The notes beneath the pieces are model-generated. The model was not told where the DNA came from and made no database searches. It saw only the letters and a list, made by a program, of their open reading frames with translations. A stretch of DNA of 64,000 nt from Trichoplax adhaerens (lineage: Eukaryota; Placozoa; Uniplacotomia; Trichoplacea; Trichoplacidae), in assembly GCF_000150275.1 (NCBI RefSeq), contig NW_002060949.1, positions 4,398,929-4,462,928 of the forward strand, written 5' to 3'. This document shows, piece by piece, positions 1-14,751 of this stretch. Numbering within the stretch: position 1 is the stretch's first letter; every line of letters begins with the position of its first letter. The translations under genes and the position numbers were made by a program.

Positions 1-3000
1 ACTTCGTTGGCAAATTATCACGAATCGTCTTTGTTCAAAAAAAATCAAGCATGAATAAGGACATATAAACAACGAGTAAAATCTACATAAGATTCAAAAT
101 CCACCGACCTGTAATATATGCAAGTGTTGTTGAATGAGATATGGCTTGACAAAGTAGTAAAATGGTAATTGTAAAATGAAATAAATATTAATTTCCAATG
201 AGCGCAGGTTAGATATCATTGCTTTAAGCTTATTATAATCTTCCAGGTATCTCTCCAATGTTTTCCTTGTAGTTTCGCCCTTCGTAAATGCACTAGTTTG
301 CATTTTACTTAATTTTGAAATTTGATTTTCTACCGAAGCCTTTACATTAATATACACATTAGAATCTGCTGACCACAATTTTACCAACACCTCATACAAA
401 GAAACAGTTGATTCCGCAATACGCTTCATATATTCCGAATACTCCTCAAGTTCTTCAGGTAATAACTAGATAAGCAACATCAGAAAAGATTAATTAATAA
501 ATTATCGTACAGCGAATAATATATGATAATAATATATGATCCTGTAATTCAAATACGTACACGCAGAAAATTTAAAGTCTTCGTTACAGCAGCAGTACAT
601 AATATAGGTCCGCCAGTAATGGCAATTCTTTCCTCCACATTTTCAAGTAAGTTATTAGTTTTATTAAATAAATTCAATAGCACAATTGCACGCTCAGTAA
701 ATTCCATAATTTTTTGTTTCCGCTCGTAAATCAAACTTAGAACAGTTGTAAATCTTTTCATTAAGCCAATAATTAGATTGGTAAGAGTAGCATAAGTCAC
801 ATCTTCTTTATGTGAGGATGAATCAACTTGAACTAAAGCAGATTCAGTCGCCTAAATAGAAACGTGCATATAGCAATGCATGAAATTCAATACACAAATT
901 GCCATCACGGATGCAACAAAGTCACTATTATTTAAAATAACTACCTTCTCGTTAGAAAATTCACCGAGTAGCTGCAAAATAGTAAGTGACGAGTCACTTT
1001 GTAACCAACCAGTAAAATCTCGTAATTTATCATAAACATCCGGACAAACTTGGATAATCTCATCTAAGGATTCTTGATGTCCTCTTAACTTAAGACGAAG
1101 AGTCTCACAAGTCGAGCTAAATATGTCATTCCTATCTTGACTACATATAGCATCCCATTCATATGACAGTAACAAGGTGGAGGAAGCCTATCATATATAT
1201 ATAATCAATTGAAATCAAACTTAACGTGGAACATATCTTCAGCCCAATTACTTAACAAAACTAGCTAGTAATCGCTTTCAAACCTTGAGTCTCATAATAC
1301 TTTCATAGAGAGGTGAATTAATCGAATTGATAATTCCGTCTAGCTGAGAAACATTATAATGCAAAAATGCATTTAAATAAAGAAACTTCTGGATATACCA
1401 TTCACGATGTTCGACCGATTCTGTAGTTTCTGATTTTTCATAAAGGACAACAATATCGTTCAGCTGTTGATCAATTCTAGCATACATCTCCTCTACTATG
1501 GTTGCTCCATTTTCATCATCTCCGTTTTCATTATCAGGAAATGATCCTGAATATCCAGTTATAGTATCCAAAAAATTTTCTTGATCTTCCTCAAATTTCT
1601 TAAATGGTATGCAAAATAAATTAGTCTGTTTAAGATCTAATCGCAACCACAACGGTACAAAAGTAACGAAACAGAAAGTATACCTCAGCTAAATAAACAA
1701 ATTCTTGTATTTTCTCTCTCAACTGTACAATATCATTCTTTTGTTGTTGAAGCCCATCATAAAATTCCTACCGGAATCGACAAATATTTATTAAATCTTT
1801 CCATACTGTTGCATTACTAAGCAAAATGCATTTAATTGCAGTATCATACTATAGAGATGTTTTTAATGATCTTGAAATTCGAACATAATGAATTACCTTA
1901 CGAGTGATTACATGCTCCTGAATTCTAAATGAACTTCCTCCAAATTTAGTAACCTGATCAAGTTTCCGTTTCGCTATTGTAATCCACGCGCTTAATCGAT
2001 CATAAACGTTATGTAAATCCTTCGCGACACCTACTCCTGCATCAAGGGTCTTTCTATGATAGTTACAAAATTTTTGTAAATTTTGCCATCGTTCCAATAG
2101 TTTATCAGCGTCACTTTTAATTTTAAAGGAAGCCATCAATTTGCTAGTTTGGCGTAACTGAGGTATCAGTTGTTGTGAACTACTGATAACGTTGTTGACG
2201 CGTTCCTGACAACCAGAAGCTTCTGTAAAGAAGGCCTACAAAAATATGCGCAAAAGTAAATAATTGTTTAATGATTATTTAGTATAAAAGAAGGATTCAA
2301 TCACGCATCCAGAGGATGTACTAGTAAAAGTTACGTGCATTTTATCAAAGATAATTTTTATACCATATCACATACCGTAAAGTATTCACTTTGTTTTTTT
2401 ATGTTTTCTAATCTTCCAGCCAGCCAGCGGTACCTTAAGCAGTGTCTTTCCAAAATTGATAAATATTCCGTAACTTCACAAACCTTCCACATAGTATCAA
2501 CACATCTATTTTCTACAGGCGATAAGCTAGTTCTTGCGTAAGATATTAGCTGGTCGAACTCTTTTAAAAATTGAATACAAAGTTCAGTCATGTTTCTCAT
2601 TTTATCTCTAATATCGGCTATTTGTCTTCTGATATAACGGGATCCGTGATCGCTTAAACGACTAAATGGAAAAGATTCCTGGAGCATACTTTCCACTACA
2701 CAACGATAGCTTTCCACCTGCTCTGAAGACACCTAAATTTTGAAAAATTGGTTTAATAATATTCCTAATATACAGTACTACCTCATAAAAATCAATAGAA
2801 GCCATGTTATGTCTGAAATTAAATTACATTCATAATATTTATGAATTCGTATCCTCTATTGGCTATGCAATCCACATCAGTTTTTCGTCTAAATAATTCA
2901 TTAAGTAATGCCTAAAAAATGGAACATAAAGTTATAACCAGACAACACAACTATAAGTTACTTCTCAACAAATCTCGTGATCACTCATTCAAGTTTTAAT

Positions 3001-6000
3001 ACCTGAATTTTTTCCCTCTTTAAAATCATTTCAAATACATTCGTTGAAGCTTCTATTTTTAATTCAGATAAAAAGCCTTGCGACTCACGAATCCAAGGTC
3101 TTATAGTTAAGATTAGCCCATTAAAATTCTCCAGTACCACAACCGCATTTTGTAAATATAACGTATGAAGTGCGGCTTGAGACAAAAGGTATGTATATTG
3201 ACTGCTTAAGCAGCTCATATCAGCTTGAGATGACAGTGACGACTCCGACATATCAGATAAAACCTTATCCACTGCTGCACTAAATTCACCACTTAAGTTA
3301 TATAGCTCTATTTCAAGGTACTTTATGTTCAGGAATATGTAACAAACATAAATACAACCTTAGCGCTACATTGTAATAAGAGCGGCTTGATGTATAACTA
3401 AAAGTGAAGAGGACTACTAATAACTGTGTATACCTTTTGATATCGAATCTCTTCAGAAATTGAGCCAGCATCATTTCCATGGCTTAAATTTCTGAGAAAC
3501 AACTGATTATAGCGAATAATCGAATCCCTCAATAAATCTATCAAACTTTCATATCCATATTCGATGTCAAGACTATAATACGAAAGCACAAACGAAATAT
3601 TTATTATGGATTACAGGCATAATTCAACATTTGGATTGGTATTCTTACCTTTCAATCCAACGCTGAGCAGTAGTATCTGCGCTCTTACACCCAGAACATA
3701 GTTCCATAACACTATAAATTTCAGCTGTACTAATATTATCTAAACTTTCATAATCAGCAGATCTTCCTTCAAACTTAGCTAAACGTTCGTACCGTCTCCT
3801 ACATTCACAGGTACCACTATCACTTCCCTTAGTGACATATAGAGAGAAAGTAATATTAACTGTTATAATATCACGATTGATAATACTGTACTTATAGTAG
3901 GGCAAATCTTCATACTTTAGAAGCACTTGCGTGAATTCTTTCATTGATACTACTTGATCTAGCATCAAGTTTGTTTTGAGCTACACTTTTTTCAAGAGAT
4001 GCAGTCAATATTTCAGAAGATTTCCAATTTCCAGTTTGCCATTGTTTTAGCCACATGGCTTCTACAATATTTAAGCTATCTTCTAGACTAGCTACTCTAG
4101 CAGATGATCGTCCTAGATCTTGCGATATCAACCTTCGTGAATCAGATATTACCGATGACACATATATTCTATATCTGATAGCATTTACAATAATATGCTG
4201 TAAAAATAATAAAATTAAGTATTATACAGCAGATATCACTTCATATCAAGAATAAAATTGTACCATTATCACGTAAGGAACTCAAGTAATCAACATTTCT
4301 TATTATACAGTATGCATAGGCTTACTTTCTCATGATAGCATTTTATAATACCAGATAAATTTTCAAATAATTTCGTATAGCTATGATTGCAACTTAATTT
4401 CTTATACATAGTTTTCCACAGCTGCAGTAAATACTCATATTTTCCGCGTAATCTAAACAAAATATTACATAAATAAAATTATTCCTATTCGTAAAAGAAT
4501 TACCAGCTAATAACTGACTTCAAACAACAAATGCATGAAATAACCTTGAAGCAGATTCAATAGCTTCAGGACACTGACATTCAATAAGAAAGCACAACGA
4601 TGGTACCCTTAATTCGAGCCTTTCTTGAGTCATAATCTACAATTGAGATAATATCTTCTAAGATTCTCTGCGTTGATATTATTGTTAATTCTTTTAAACT
4701 TACAGTCCATTTGGTATGATTAGATTTGTCTAGTAGTATATATTCATTATCATTCAGGATACCATTCTATTATGGAGATAAAATCATAGCTTATTAATAC
4801 AAAATTAAATTAAAACGTACATAATTTTTATAGGACATAATTTTAGTACCTGACCATCATGATAACTACATATTGTACGAATTGGAATAGATAATTGTTC
4901 CTTAGAAGTTTTGCGGAAGTGTAATGGTAACACTTTCAGAGAGACATCACATAGACACTTAATGACAGATTGGTAAGACAGCAACTCTTCTCTCAGAATC
5001 TACAATAAAGATATGGAACAATCACATGGTCATCGAGTCCTACGTATAATCTAGGCAAAACAAAACTTTCAGCCTACTAACACTAAGCGTGTTACATAAG
5101 GATTTAATGCGATCGTCCTTAATTTCAGCAAATTTATCATTAAGTATGTTTATTCTCTCCGTAAGCCAATGATCAGCTTCACTACAATCTAGGAAAAACT
5201 TTCAAAATATATGTTTATAATATTAGCGGAAGTTTGACAAATTATTAATGCAATCTAAACTTACTTGCTGATATACATGTAAGTGATGAATGTGTTTGTC
5301 TAAGGCCGCAATAAACTCTGACATACGAATTGACTTAAATTCTAGACTTATTGCTTGTAGCTAAAGTTGATAGCGAAATAAACAATAAAATTTACATTCA
5401 TACCTACATGTACTATTACATACAACATTTGTACTATGCACTTACATTTTGATAATTATAAATTGCTAAATCGATTCAAGAGTATATTTAATAGAGCACT
5501 TACCTCCAATACTTTAGAAGCAGAATGTTTATCTTTTATCAATTTACGTCCTATTTTTAAGTAAGTTGCAGTTCGTTTCTGATGCTCATGAAATTCGCTC
5601 TTTAAATCCTGATCATACACATAGAGTACATATATTAAAGTTTTATCATTATCATACCGAATATATTCAAAGTCGCGTCTTTATGTGTTAAGACAAGAAC
5701 CTCTGAAAGGCGCTTATACCTTTTGATAATGCTGTAGAACATCGATATCTAAATCGGTTGCACTCCAATCTCTGCCTATCTCAATCTTTTCTTTTCGCTC
5801 CAACCAAGTAAGTTCATTTTGAATATTCCTTACAAAATCCAGCAATGATACCAAGCTCGTCATTCTTTTGGCTGACATATTCTATGATACAAAATTTTTA
5901 AATTTATCAATCACTTTCCTTTACAATATCCCAAATCCAGTTGATATACATTTACAAAAAATAATTAACACAGTAAGTAATAAAACGTACCATTACACGT

Positions 6001-9000
6001 TCATATAAGTTATTTAAGTCATGTATCAACGAGATAATATTTGGTTGCTGCCTAACTTCGGCCTTATTCTGAAAATTAAATTAACAACTGCATTTATCAA
6101 ATAGATTTCCACAAAAAGATTATCTATATATTCTAAAGTAACCTCCAAGCTACACAAATATTTCACATCGGGACTACGTTCCAGTAATGCTATATGTAGA
6201 ATTTGATGTTCGAGCACATAGTTTTGAATATCAATCCTATCTATGCCATACGACGCTGTTTCCAAAACAACCTAAAATGTTAATGATTAGGTTAGCTATG
6301 CTCAGTACGTTCCTGTATTCTTTACGCATATTCTATTACCTTCTTCTTGCTAAGCCAGTTATGGATCTCTTGAATTGAATGCAACGAATCTGAAAAATTA
6401 CCCGATTCTGCTTGCTTACGAAAACTTTCAACCATTCGTTGTTGACGTTCGATATGATGGATATACAAAGTCAATACAAGAATTCGAAGACCCTGCCACT
6501 GACTATAGGCTGATTCAACCCTGAGTCGGATAAAATTCGTTTAGACTTCAAAAAAATTATTGATTTAACATGTAAAGGCATTATAATAATATTTACGTGG
6601 TCTGCAATAGCGTAGATTCACTATAATCTTGAGTATTTAAATGTTTAGTTTCCATTCTCATACGCTGAATTCGGCTTTCAAATATCTGTTTATATATTTA
6701 ATATAAATTAATTTATCTTAATAAAACATTATCTGTGAATAAGTACGTATTATGCAGAATTGATTTACTACATCTACAAGTAGTACAACATTCTTGTTAT
6801 GATTGCATATCATAAATACATAATTCATCCATTATTACGGTCATTACAACAACATCAATAAACTTGTAAACAGAAGTGTATGGGTATTATAATATTGTAA
6901 TACAAAAATTATACCAATAGAGAGGCATTTAACTCTTTGCAATGCTTCTGAACTGATTCACAGTCCATGGATGGCCATAATTGCTTCTCCTAATTTAAAA
7001 AACAAATTAGTTCGTTACATTTTGACATCAATAAAAAAAATTTTTTCTATTATATATTTAACATTACTTCATCCAAGCGTTCTTCTACTTCTTTAAGAGA
7101 TACTTCCATTAACGACAGCTATATAGTTTATCGCATCGACAATATTAATTATTAAATCAATACAATTGTTCAGTTGAAGTAAATTCATTGAGTCAATCAC
7201 CCCTTACCTCTGTTTCAACCTTTTCGTGTAACTGTTTGAGCTTAGTTAATCTAAAATAAAAAAATTTCATCAATCACGCAAGTGTTATTAGTTTACTAGA
7301 TAACTTATAATAGGGCCATGGTAATACATCTTTTTAAAAAAACAACTATAAAAGGTACTTGTCATATTTCGCTTTCAACTTTTTCTCTGTCACTTCTTGT
7401 AATTTTTTTAAGGTACTATATTTCTGAAATTTTGAAAGAATTACCGATTATTATTCCTCTCATCAACTATTGATTAAAAAAATATAGCTATTCATGGTTT
7501 CATCAACCTTTTTGACACGTCTAATTGACAACTCATTTTCGATCGCGCTATCACTTGACGATTGTGTATTCTATAGCGAAATATTTAGTAAACATTCACA
7601 TGTACATCAAACTGGCTAACATTAAAATTAATACACAGTATCAATTAAACTTAGATATAAACAAGTTTACAACGGCAAGGGTCTAAAAAATGAAAAATTG
7701 ATTTAGTAAATGTATACCTCCAACTCTATATAAGCTTGAACAACTGAACGCATCATCTGTTCAATCGCAGCAATATCTTCAGTAAAGCATTTATCAAACT
7801 CAACAATTACTGGCTGCAAAATTTAACAAAAAGTAAAATTGATATCGCAGTTTGCCTCAATACTAGTAACAGCAATGAACACAATTACTGTGTACTTACC
7901 TCCAACTCGATCAATGAGTTTGGTAAATACAAACTTTGATACTTTGAGATCAATCGATCTAGCCATAAAATAATATCATGGGCTAGTTTCTTGTAATTAT
8001 CTACCTTTATTTTTAATCCCTTTATGCAACGAAAGGTTAATCCATAGAAAATTAAAATCATAAAATAAAAATTTCTATATAATATCACTACAAATGTGCT
8101 ATCTGGCTACTTAAAAATTCTTCTCATCGTATGCATATAGCAACTTATATTACCATAGACTTTTCATTTTCATATAACGATGTCGATCGCAAAACGTTCG
8201 TAATGAAGGATATATACAATAATATGCATTTATCATCAGGTTTACTATTGCATATATCTAAAAGATAACGTATAACATTTAAAAGGCAATCATGTCTTAG
8301 TGTAAATATCTTTCATCATAAATTATATTACAGGTATATATAAACTAATTAAATTGCTTATAAGATCATGAAGAGTGGTATAACAATTGAATACCTTTAG
8401 CTTTCAACAGTTGTGGTATATAAAATACTCTTTCAATAGCATCCATAGCAAATTGAACAATATCTACAGGTCTAAGTTGCTTCAAATTGCTGAAATCTAC
8501 TGCATTAGGCCTGTTAAAAACCGTTATTTGAGGAATACGTACTAAAATAATGCCAAAAACTATAGCAATAAAATACTATCAGTAGTCTTACCTAAATCCG
8601 TGCACTATGGCCGCTAACGCATGACCACTTCTCCAGCTACAATTAAAATCTACTATATCAATCCCAGGATATCTATTTATTTCACACGTCAGATGATAAA
8701 ATAAAAACTTTACAATACGCCCGAGAAATTGCAATACGGGTATTATTACTTCAATTAATATAAAATTTTCTCAAAGCCACAGATAATACAATATTGAATT
8801 TACCCTTCCGTAGCTTTCCTGCACCATAATAAAATAGCTTTCTGAGCAGAATAGATATTCTTAATATGCGAAGCAGCTGGAAATGAACATATCTGTAAAT
8901 ATTTAAAAAAGAAGTATTAATGAATTAAAGCATATAAGAAACTTGTTAATTTCATCGTGCTTGTTAATTGACTCAGTAAATCACATACAGAAATAATTTC

Positions 9001-10086
9001 TGAAATATTATTATAATACCGAAATTGGACCCTATCTAAAATGTCGTATATTTAGGATTTAAACGAGTTTATAAAATTTAAAACGCAATTTTTAGAGTAC
9101 TTACGTGAAAATGGGTAATAAGTAACCATATTAATGACAACATATGCTCAATATTTCCATTTTCGATTTCATCCACGCTGATTCCACTAATATCAAACTA
9201 TAAGTCACGAATAAATACGAGCATAACGAAATTATGATAACTTAAACTCTGGCTAAATTACAAGTCATTTCCTATTGTACTTACTTCCTTCCGATGAAGA
9301 AAATTTAAGCAAGCAACTAGTCGATTTGCTGTTGCATACCTATCGTTACTATCACTCGTAATCTATTAACAGATCATATCACAAATGAAATTGTCTAAGA
9401 AACAAGCTATTCTTGACTCAGTTAGTTTGACATAACTGCTATACTTTAGTCAAAGTATTATACCATATATTTAGTAGCTTACAATATCATCTTCGAAAAG
9501 AACTTGCAACAATGAAACCAAACTTGTACCATCGGTAAACAAGTCCTCTAGCCTATCTACCTTTTTGGAGACCTTCATTTCAAGATACAACGTATTCTTT
9601 GTGTTAATAATTACAGTATACAGTTACCTACCACTTAGAATGATGTAATTTAGCTTCTTCGAATAAAAAGTGAAACCTACTAGTACGTATAAGTAGTGCC
9701 TCTACAGTTCACTACTCGTAAAACAGCAACGCAAGTTAATCTTTTTTAAGAAAAAATTTTTTGACAGAGCTAACTAATAAACCTTTTCTTCAAAAATAAT
9801 ATCATTTTTACGATAATAGCCGCATCCTAATTATCAAATATCGTATCCAACATCAATCAATGACTGTTAATGAGTGCACGTAGGCACCAATTCTATCCAT
9901 TGAGTTCCATAGCTACGCTAAAAGAATTGATATCTACAAAACAGTAGTACTACAGCGAAATCGATTAAAGATATACCGTACGTCTATTGGGTATCTTTCA
10001 AACTGCTAATTATCACATAATAAAATGAAGTACTCACATTTCTTAAATGAAAGTTAATCCAATTAGTAAATACCCTCCTTCTTACA
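1..10086 (-). CDS. Tandem-CH spectrin-superfamily giant protein, nesprin-like, N-terminal part (3' end beyond window)
   Basis: Minus-strand gene of several dozen short exons; it runs off the left edge. CH1 is encoded by exons at 10038-10086 (VFTNWINFHLRN), 9483-9572 (LEDLFTDG), 9285-9362 and 9105-9197 (SLIWLLITHFH). CH2 uses 8804-8892 (AILLWCRKATEG), 8592-8672 (SWRSGHALAAIVHGFRP), 8395-8510 and 8154-8257, all with agreeing phases. The SWRSG and HGFRP signatures resemble nesprin CH2 more than spectrin or dystrophin CH2. CH pairs of this family bind F-actin. About 35-120-residue helical exons follow (for example 7,690-7,810, 2358-2732, 1278-1652, 94-429) and look like divergent spectrin-type coiled coil. 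No KASH segment is visible; it would lie left of base 1. The true start is not resolved: a 16-nt candidate first exon at 12024-12039 (ATG, then a GT donor) does not join directly in phase. Alternatives are dystonin/MACF- or beta-spectrin-like. Confidence 0.85.
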
Positions 10087-12300
10087 CTAATGATTTGGCC
10101 ACTTTCTATAATTATAAATATACAAACCATATGCTATTAATTAATATGGAATATTCTCATATTTCTTTTGAGGTTATCTCTTAAATACATCTCATAGACG
10201 CGATGAGATCGTACGACCATTCAAAAAAGGTATACATTACATAATGAAATATTTCTAGCCATGCAGTAAATTCACAACGCTATACCTTGACTAACATGTA
10301 TCTACGCCGTACACGCTTCAATAAAATAAGTCATTCATTAGAGCGCATTATTTGCTATATCTTTTCCGATATATATGTATATTATTTAATTTAGCGGTAT
10401 AAGTATACCTGCAATGCATGCTTAAAGTACAATACCCCTTACAGTTTTACATCAACATTGTAACCCTACAAAATTATTCAGTGTAGTATTCGTATAGTGC
10501 CATTACCATTATAATGACTATCATGACCGATTGATTTAAAAAATATATGACGGGTGTAGCATACGTAGATTTGTAAGTCATTTCGAAATATTTTACAGAA
10601 GAATCTATAAGAAAACTATCTCTGATTATGAGTGATTGTACAATCAAATAGCAAGAATAGCAGTAACAATTACTAATTCTATTGATAGCAGTAATGTAGT
10701 AAAGTTCCGCAAGCACAAATCAATTGTTACTTCTTTCTGCCGTTCTTCATGATAGCTTCTTTCATTTATCATAGTAATATGAAACCGCAATATTGGCATT
10801 AGCAACGACAACAGGTCAACTTTAACGTAAATTTTCAAAGGTAAGTAAACTATCAAAACTCCTTTGCAAGCATTATCTCAACTACATACTGTATATACTA
10901 TGTAGTGCAGTTTTATAGTACTATAGCTCTTCGGACAGGCAGTAGGTAAAATCAAAATATGATTTAATATACTTTTCACGCTATGGACACCTTCATGATA
11001 ACAGAAATTTATGACTTTTTTCTAAGAAAATTAAGCTGTCCCTAAAGATGATTGCTGACCAAGTATTAAATATTTGCATCCAGGACTTGTTTGCCTGAAA
11101 ACAGTGCCGAACTAGCGCATATTTCGACCTATCAAGGAAAGTATAAAGACTACGCGTACGGTATATTTATATCATGGACTACTAAATTCACCGGTGAATT
11201 GTAGTCCTTGAGTTGTATACTATAAAATTTACAAAACAATTTGCTAATTTTAGTTTCAATGGACAATTCTCGACCACAGAGTTGAACTGGTTGATATACT
11301 TTACGAGTACAGTGTATAGTGTACACGTATGTGATACGAATACTCGCAGATTAATCTGATTACATATAGTAAGTAGTTCTATTGTTAAACTATGTACTAA
11401 CTACTGTAGTGTTGGCAATCAAATATTCCCCAAGGTACTTCAATTAATGTAAGCTACAGTATTCAGAGTAATAAAAAAGCGTAATTTTTTCACTTTTAGG
11501 AGAATTAAAGCCTTGCATGGTAATTTACGAACTGATCAGCTATATAATTACTAATTCTACGGCCTGTATACAGTATTCTGATTAAACTAAAAGCAGAAAT
11601 GCCCCGAGTCAAGGACTTCACTGATTTGAAAGAAAAAATTAAGGATAACCCATTGTACAATATCTTGAAATCCCATCTTATAACTACTGAACGTTATCGC
11701 ATTGACATGAATCACCATAACATTTGTGGTTACGTAAATACATTATTTAAACACATAATCATGATTTTTCTTTATAAATCTATAGCAAATCAACGGCGTC
11801 AATTGCATAGCAGACGCTACGTCTTTTGCTAGTACCAAATGACGTTAGACTGAGACCAATTATAAATTATAACTATAATTATCAACGTGACGATTCATTA
11901 ATCAAGCATATCATTTCGACTTTGCTAATTCACAGATCAACGTTAATGCATGACTAACGGTAAGAATAATGCCTAACCACTATAAAATTGTATAATTAAG
12001 TTATTACAAGAATGTTAATATACCTGAGGCGTTAGCCATTGCTCTTAATATACTTTTCTGAGCTAATTAATTAATCGATAAATTGAAGATCGTTTATCCG
12101 CTTCTTTCCTAGAACGAAATTGATAGAAATCTATTAAAATGTCGTTACCCCCCAAAAAAATTTCGAATTGGATTTTGATACGACAAGGGACACGAGTTAG
12201 TAAAATAAGCTTCAATAAATGGAGAATAATCCTTAAGAAAACAAACACTTCATTACAGAAATAGAAATGATGTAAAAATCAATCAATGCACACTTCCAAT
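10087..12300. other. Gene-poor stretch upstream of the CH-domain gene
   Basis: No exon with recognisable homology was found on either strand. The stretch probably holds the promoter and 5' exon(s) of the minus-strand CH-domain gene. One short plus-strand ORF (11599-11832) is listed separately. Confidence 0.4.
11599..11832 (+). CDS. Uncharacterised 77-codon ORF, possible first exon
   Basis: Not recognised. The first 45 residues are charged and non-repetitive (start MPRVKDFTDLKEKIKDNP), unlike the low-complexity translations around it, and AGAA precedes the ATG. After the codons for CGY there is a plausible GTAAAT donor in phase 0. Residues beyond that point become hydrophobic and AT-driven, so the real coding part may be only the first 135 bases. 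No matching downstream exon could be identified, so it may also be chance. Confidence 0.2.
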   Translation: MPRVKDFTDLKEKIKDNPLYNILKSHLITTERYRIDMNHHNICGYVNTLFKHIIMIFLYKSIANQRRQLHSRRYVFC

Positions 12301-14118
12301 AGTACTGAAAGATAATCCAAAGTACAGTACTGTATGCTATTAATTAATTATACTGTATATATATATAAGGAGTTCAATTTGATGAAACATCTAAATGTTA
12401 ATAGACATATTTCATGCAAATGATATTTCCGTAAGCCGCGATCGCTCGTTCATCCACTTGGTACTGTATTAAAGTAGAAAGGTCGAGAAAGCAGCGGCAT
12501 TTCTGTAAACAACAACTACCGTAGAGAAAACAAAAGCCTCCCTCTAAGTTTTCATGATCATGTAACTCAATGAACGCTTGTGTAAAGAACGGAGGTGGCT
12601 ATTGTAGATCAACGACGCTTGCAAATGCTTTGATACAGTGATCATATTAAAGGTTAGTGAATCTGCTTTTCTTTATTCTCCTAATCATACAAAAAATTTT
12701 GCTGCATTATCAAGTGTACACTGTACAGTACAGTAATGCGATCGATGGTTAAAGCCTGCAGAATCATTTTACTCGCTCAGGCAACATGCTGTGCAAAACA
12801 GATGTGTTTGTATGCATTGGCCCTTTCTTGACATTCATAGTGAATCAACTCTACGTTGACATCTTCAAAGTACGTGTAGATTAATCAATTCATTACACCC
12901 ATCTCTATCTGATGTCTACATTGTACGAGTATATAGAAATGTAGGTGAACTTGACTCAATTTACAGGAAGACTTGAGTAAGCCATCGCGCCATCAACCTA
13001 TCACTAGGAAATTTCTACACGATGGCCTCACGTTTTAACTGATATATACATACATTATACAGTATACTGTCCTATTATGATTTCTCGTCTACGTGTATTC
13101 ATGTACAAGCATTGTAGAATAGTTTACTAATTGATGGACATTTTCAAGTAATTACAATAGTCCACGATGTTCACATTTGCTTTCCAATTCTGGCGATATC
13201 GTGTGCAAGCACTGTTCACATCTAGCAGTAAGCTCATCATCAGCCTAATATACTGTACAGTGTACATACAGTAAGGGAAATTTTTAAGCGACTACACCTG
13301 TCTATGATAGTATGATGCCTCTGTACTTTTAATTTCTTTACTATTTACTATACATTGAGTAATAACCCTTGGTATCCAGTAGTTTATCACCAGCGTAGTA
13401 TACGATAGTAAAGTAGCGTCTAGCCATGAGGTTGAATACTAATTTACTTCCTACACTATCAATATTCATACAAAAAGCATGATTAAGGTAATAAACTACC
13501 AACCTTCAGTAAAAGCATGGGACCCATTCAATCCTATTATCAATCCTAATATTAGGATTTCGTAGTAGGATGGAATAGGCTATACAGTACAGTACAGTAT
13601 ACCAAAAGCGAACAACGCCATGTGTCAAGCGTTACTTGCATTTTTTACAACAATTATTACTATCTCTAGCGATTCTGATAGCGATAAATTAATTATCCGA
13701 TCGTCTTCATGACAATCCTATCCTACTTTGTACCTTACCAAATGGAGCAGTGGCAGTCTATGATCGCCTACCGGTAAATAAGCAATCGTTATAAATGATT
13801 GGATTGATGTGTATTTCCTAGGCCAAGTCCAGCACCACGAGCCAAACTAGACGTCAAATGAGTGGAACACGTTCTACAATCTACAGTACTTTGGAGTAGA
13901 CCGTTAGCAGGATGAATCCAATTTTTTTTTCCTTTATCTTCTAAATGGCGATTGTTAATTTATTGAAACAAGTCAAAAAAAAATATCTTGTGATATTGTA
14001 GAAGGCTAACAGTAATCTGTTTAACGGGAAAATTCAATTTACTAATTTGATTGAAATCAGAATGAAAATGATCATCAATTAAAATGCTACGCCGCTTTCG
14101 CTGAGCTGATAACAAATC

Positions 14119-14620
14119 AGTACAGTCACAGTACTGTACTGTACTAATAAATCAATCAATTATAACGAACGAACAAGTCAATCTTTGTACATGTACGTTG
14201 TTTGTTGTACAGCACTCCCGGTATAGAGTACTGTAAACTGACTACGGTCTATCGTACCTTAAGCTACAGTACTTCTTGATAGCGTGACCGTTAATAAAGC
14301 AGCGGCGTCTTGATGATCATTGTACTGTACAGTGTACAGTGAGTGTACTGTACAGTACACTGTACACTATACTGTATGCAGTACATACTGTACAGTGTAC
14401 TGTACATGTGTAAGATTACATGATTGATAAACATTGCAAATGATACCGTTAACCCCTCTAGGCTGCAGCCTATAGGCAGATACAGTACTGTACGCTAGCG
14501 GTACATTGCGGTACAGTTCTGTACTTAATTATTGGCATCTCATCCAGGAACGCTCAAAACTTCGCGCATGCTTGATTTTAGGACATTATTGATGCACTGC
14601 ATGCTGTGTATACCGTACTG
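14119..14620. repeat. Palindromic TACTG/CAGTA pentamer cluster
   Basis: Repeated CTGTACAG, TACTGTAC and GTACAGTAC words in both orientations, with smaller satellites nearby (about 12,330, 12,720, 13,255 and 13,590). The core GTACTGTACAGTAC is its own reverse complement. The densest part is 14,321-14,405. This cluster is not next to any gene start that I can identify. Confidence 0.85.
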
Positions 14621-14751
14621 TATGTGTTCGGTAGACCTAAACATTTCCCTCGAGAAATGAAATGACTGGATCTAGAGTCCGATTTTATTTCTTAATTGAT
14701 TGACTGGCCAAACTCGTTTCACGGATAACGCGATTTTAAGTGAATAAGCAT

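Noticed and set aside
10474-10856. Two minus-strand ORFs upstream of the CH domains, considered as the N-terminus of the giant gene
   Set aside because: They are hydrophobic and Tyr/Ile-rich, do not resemble the sequence before CH1 and give no splice junction in phase with the exon at 10038-10086.
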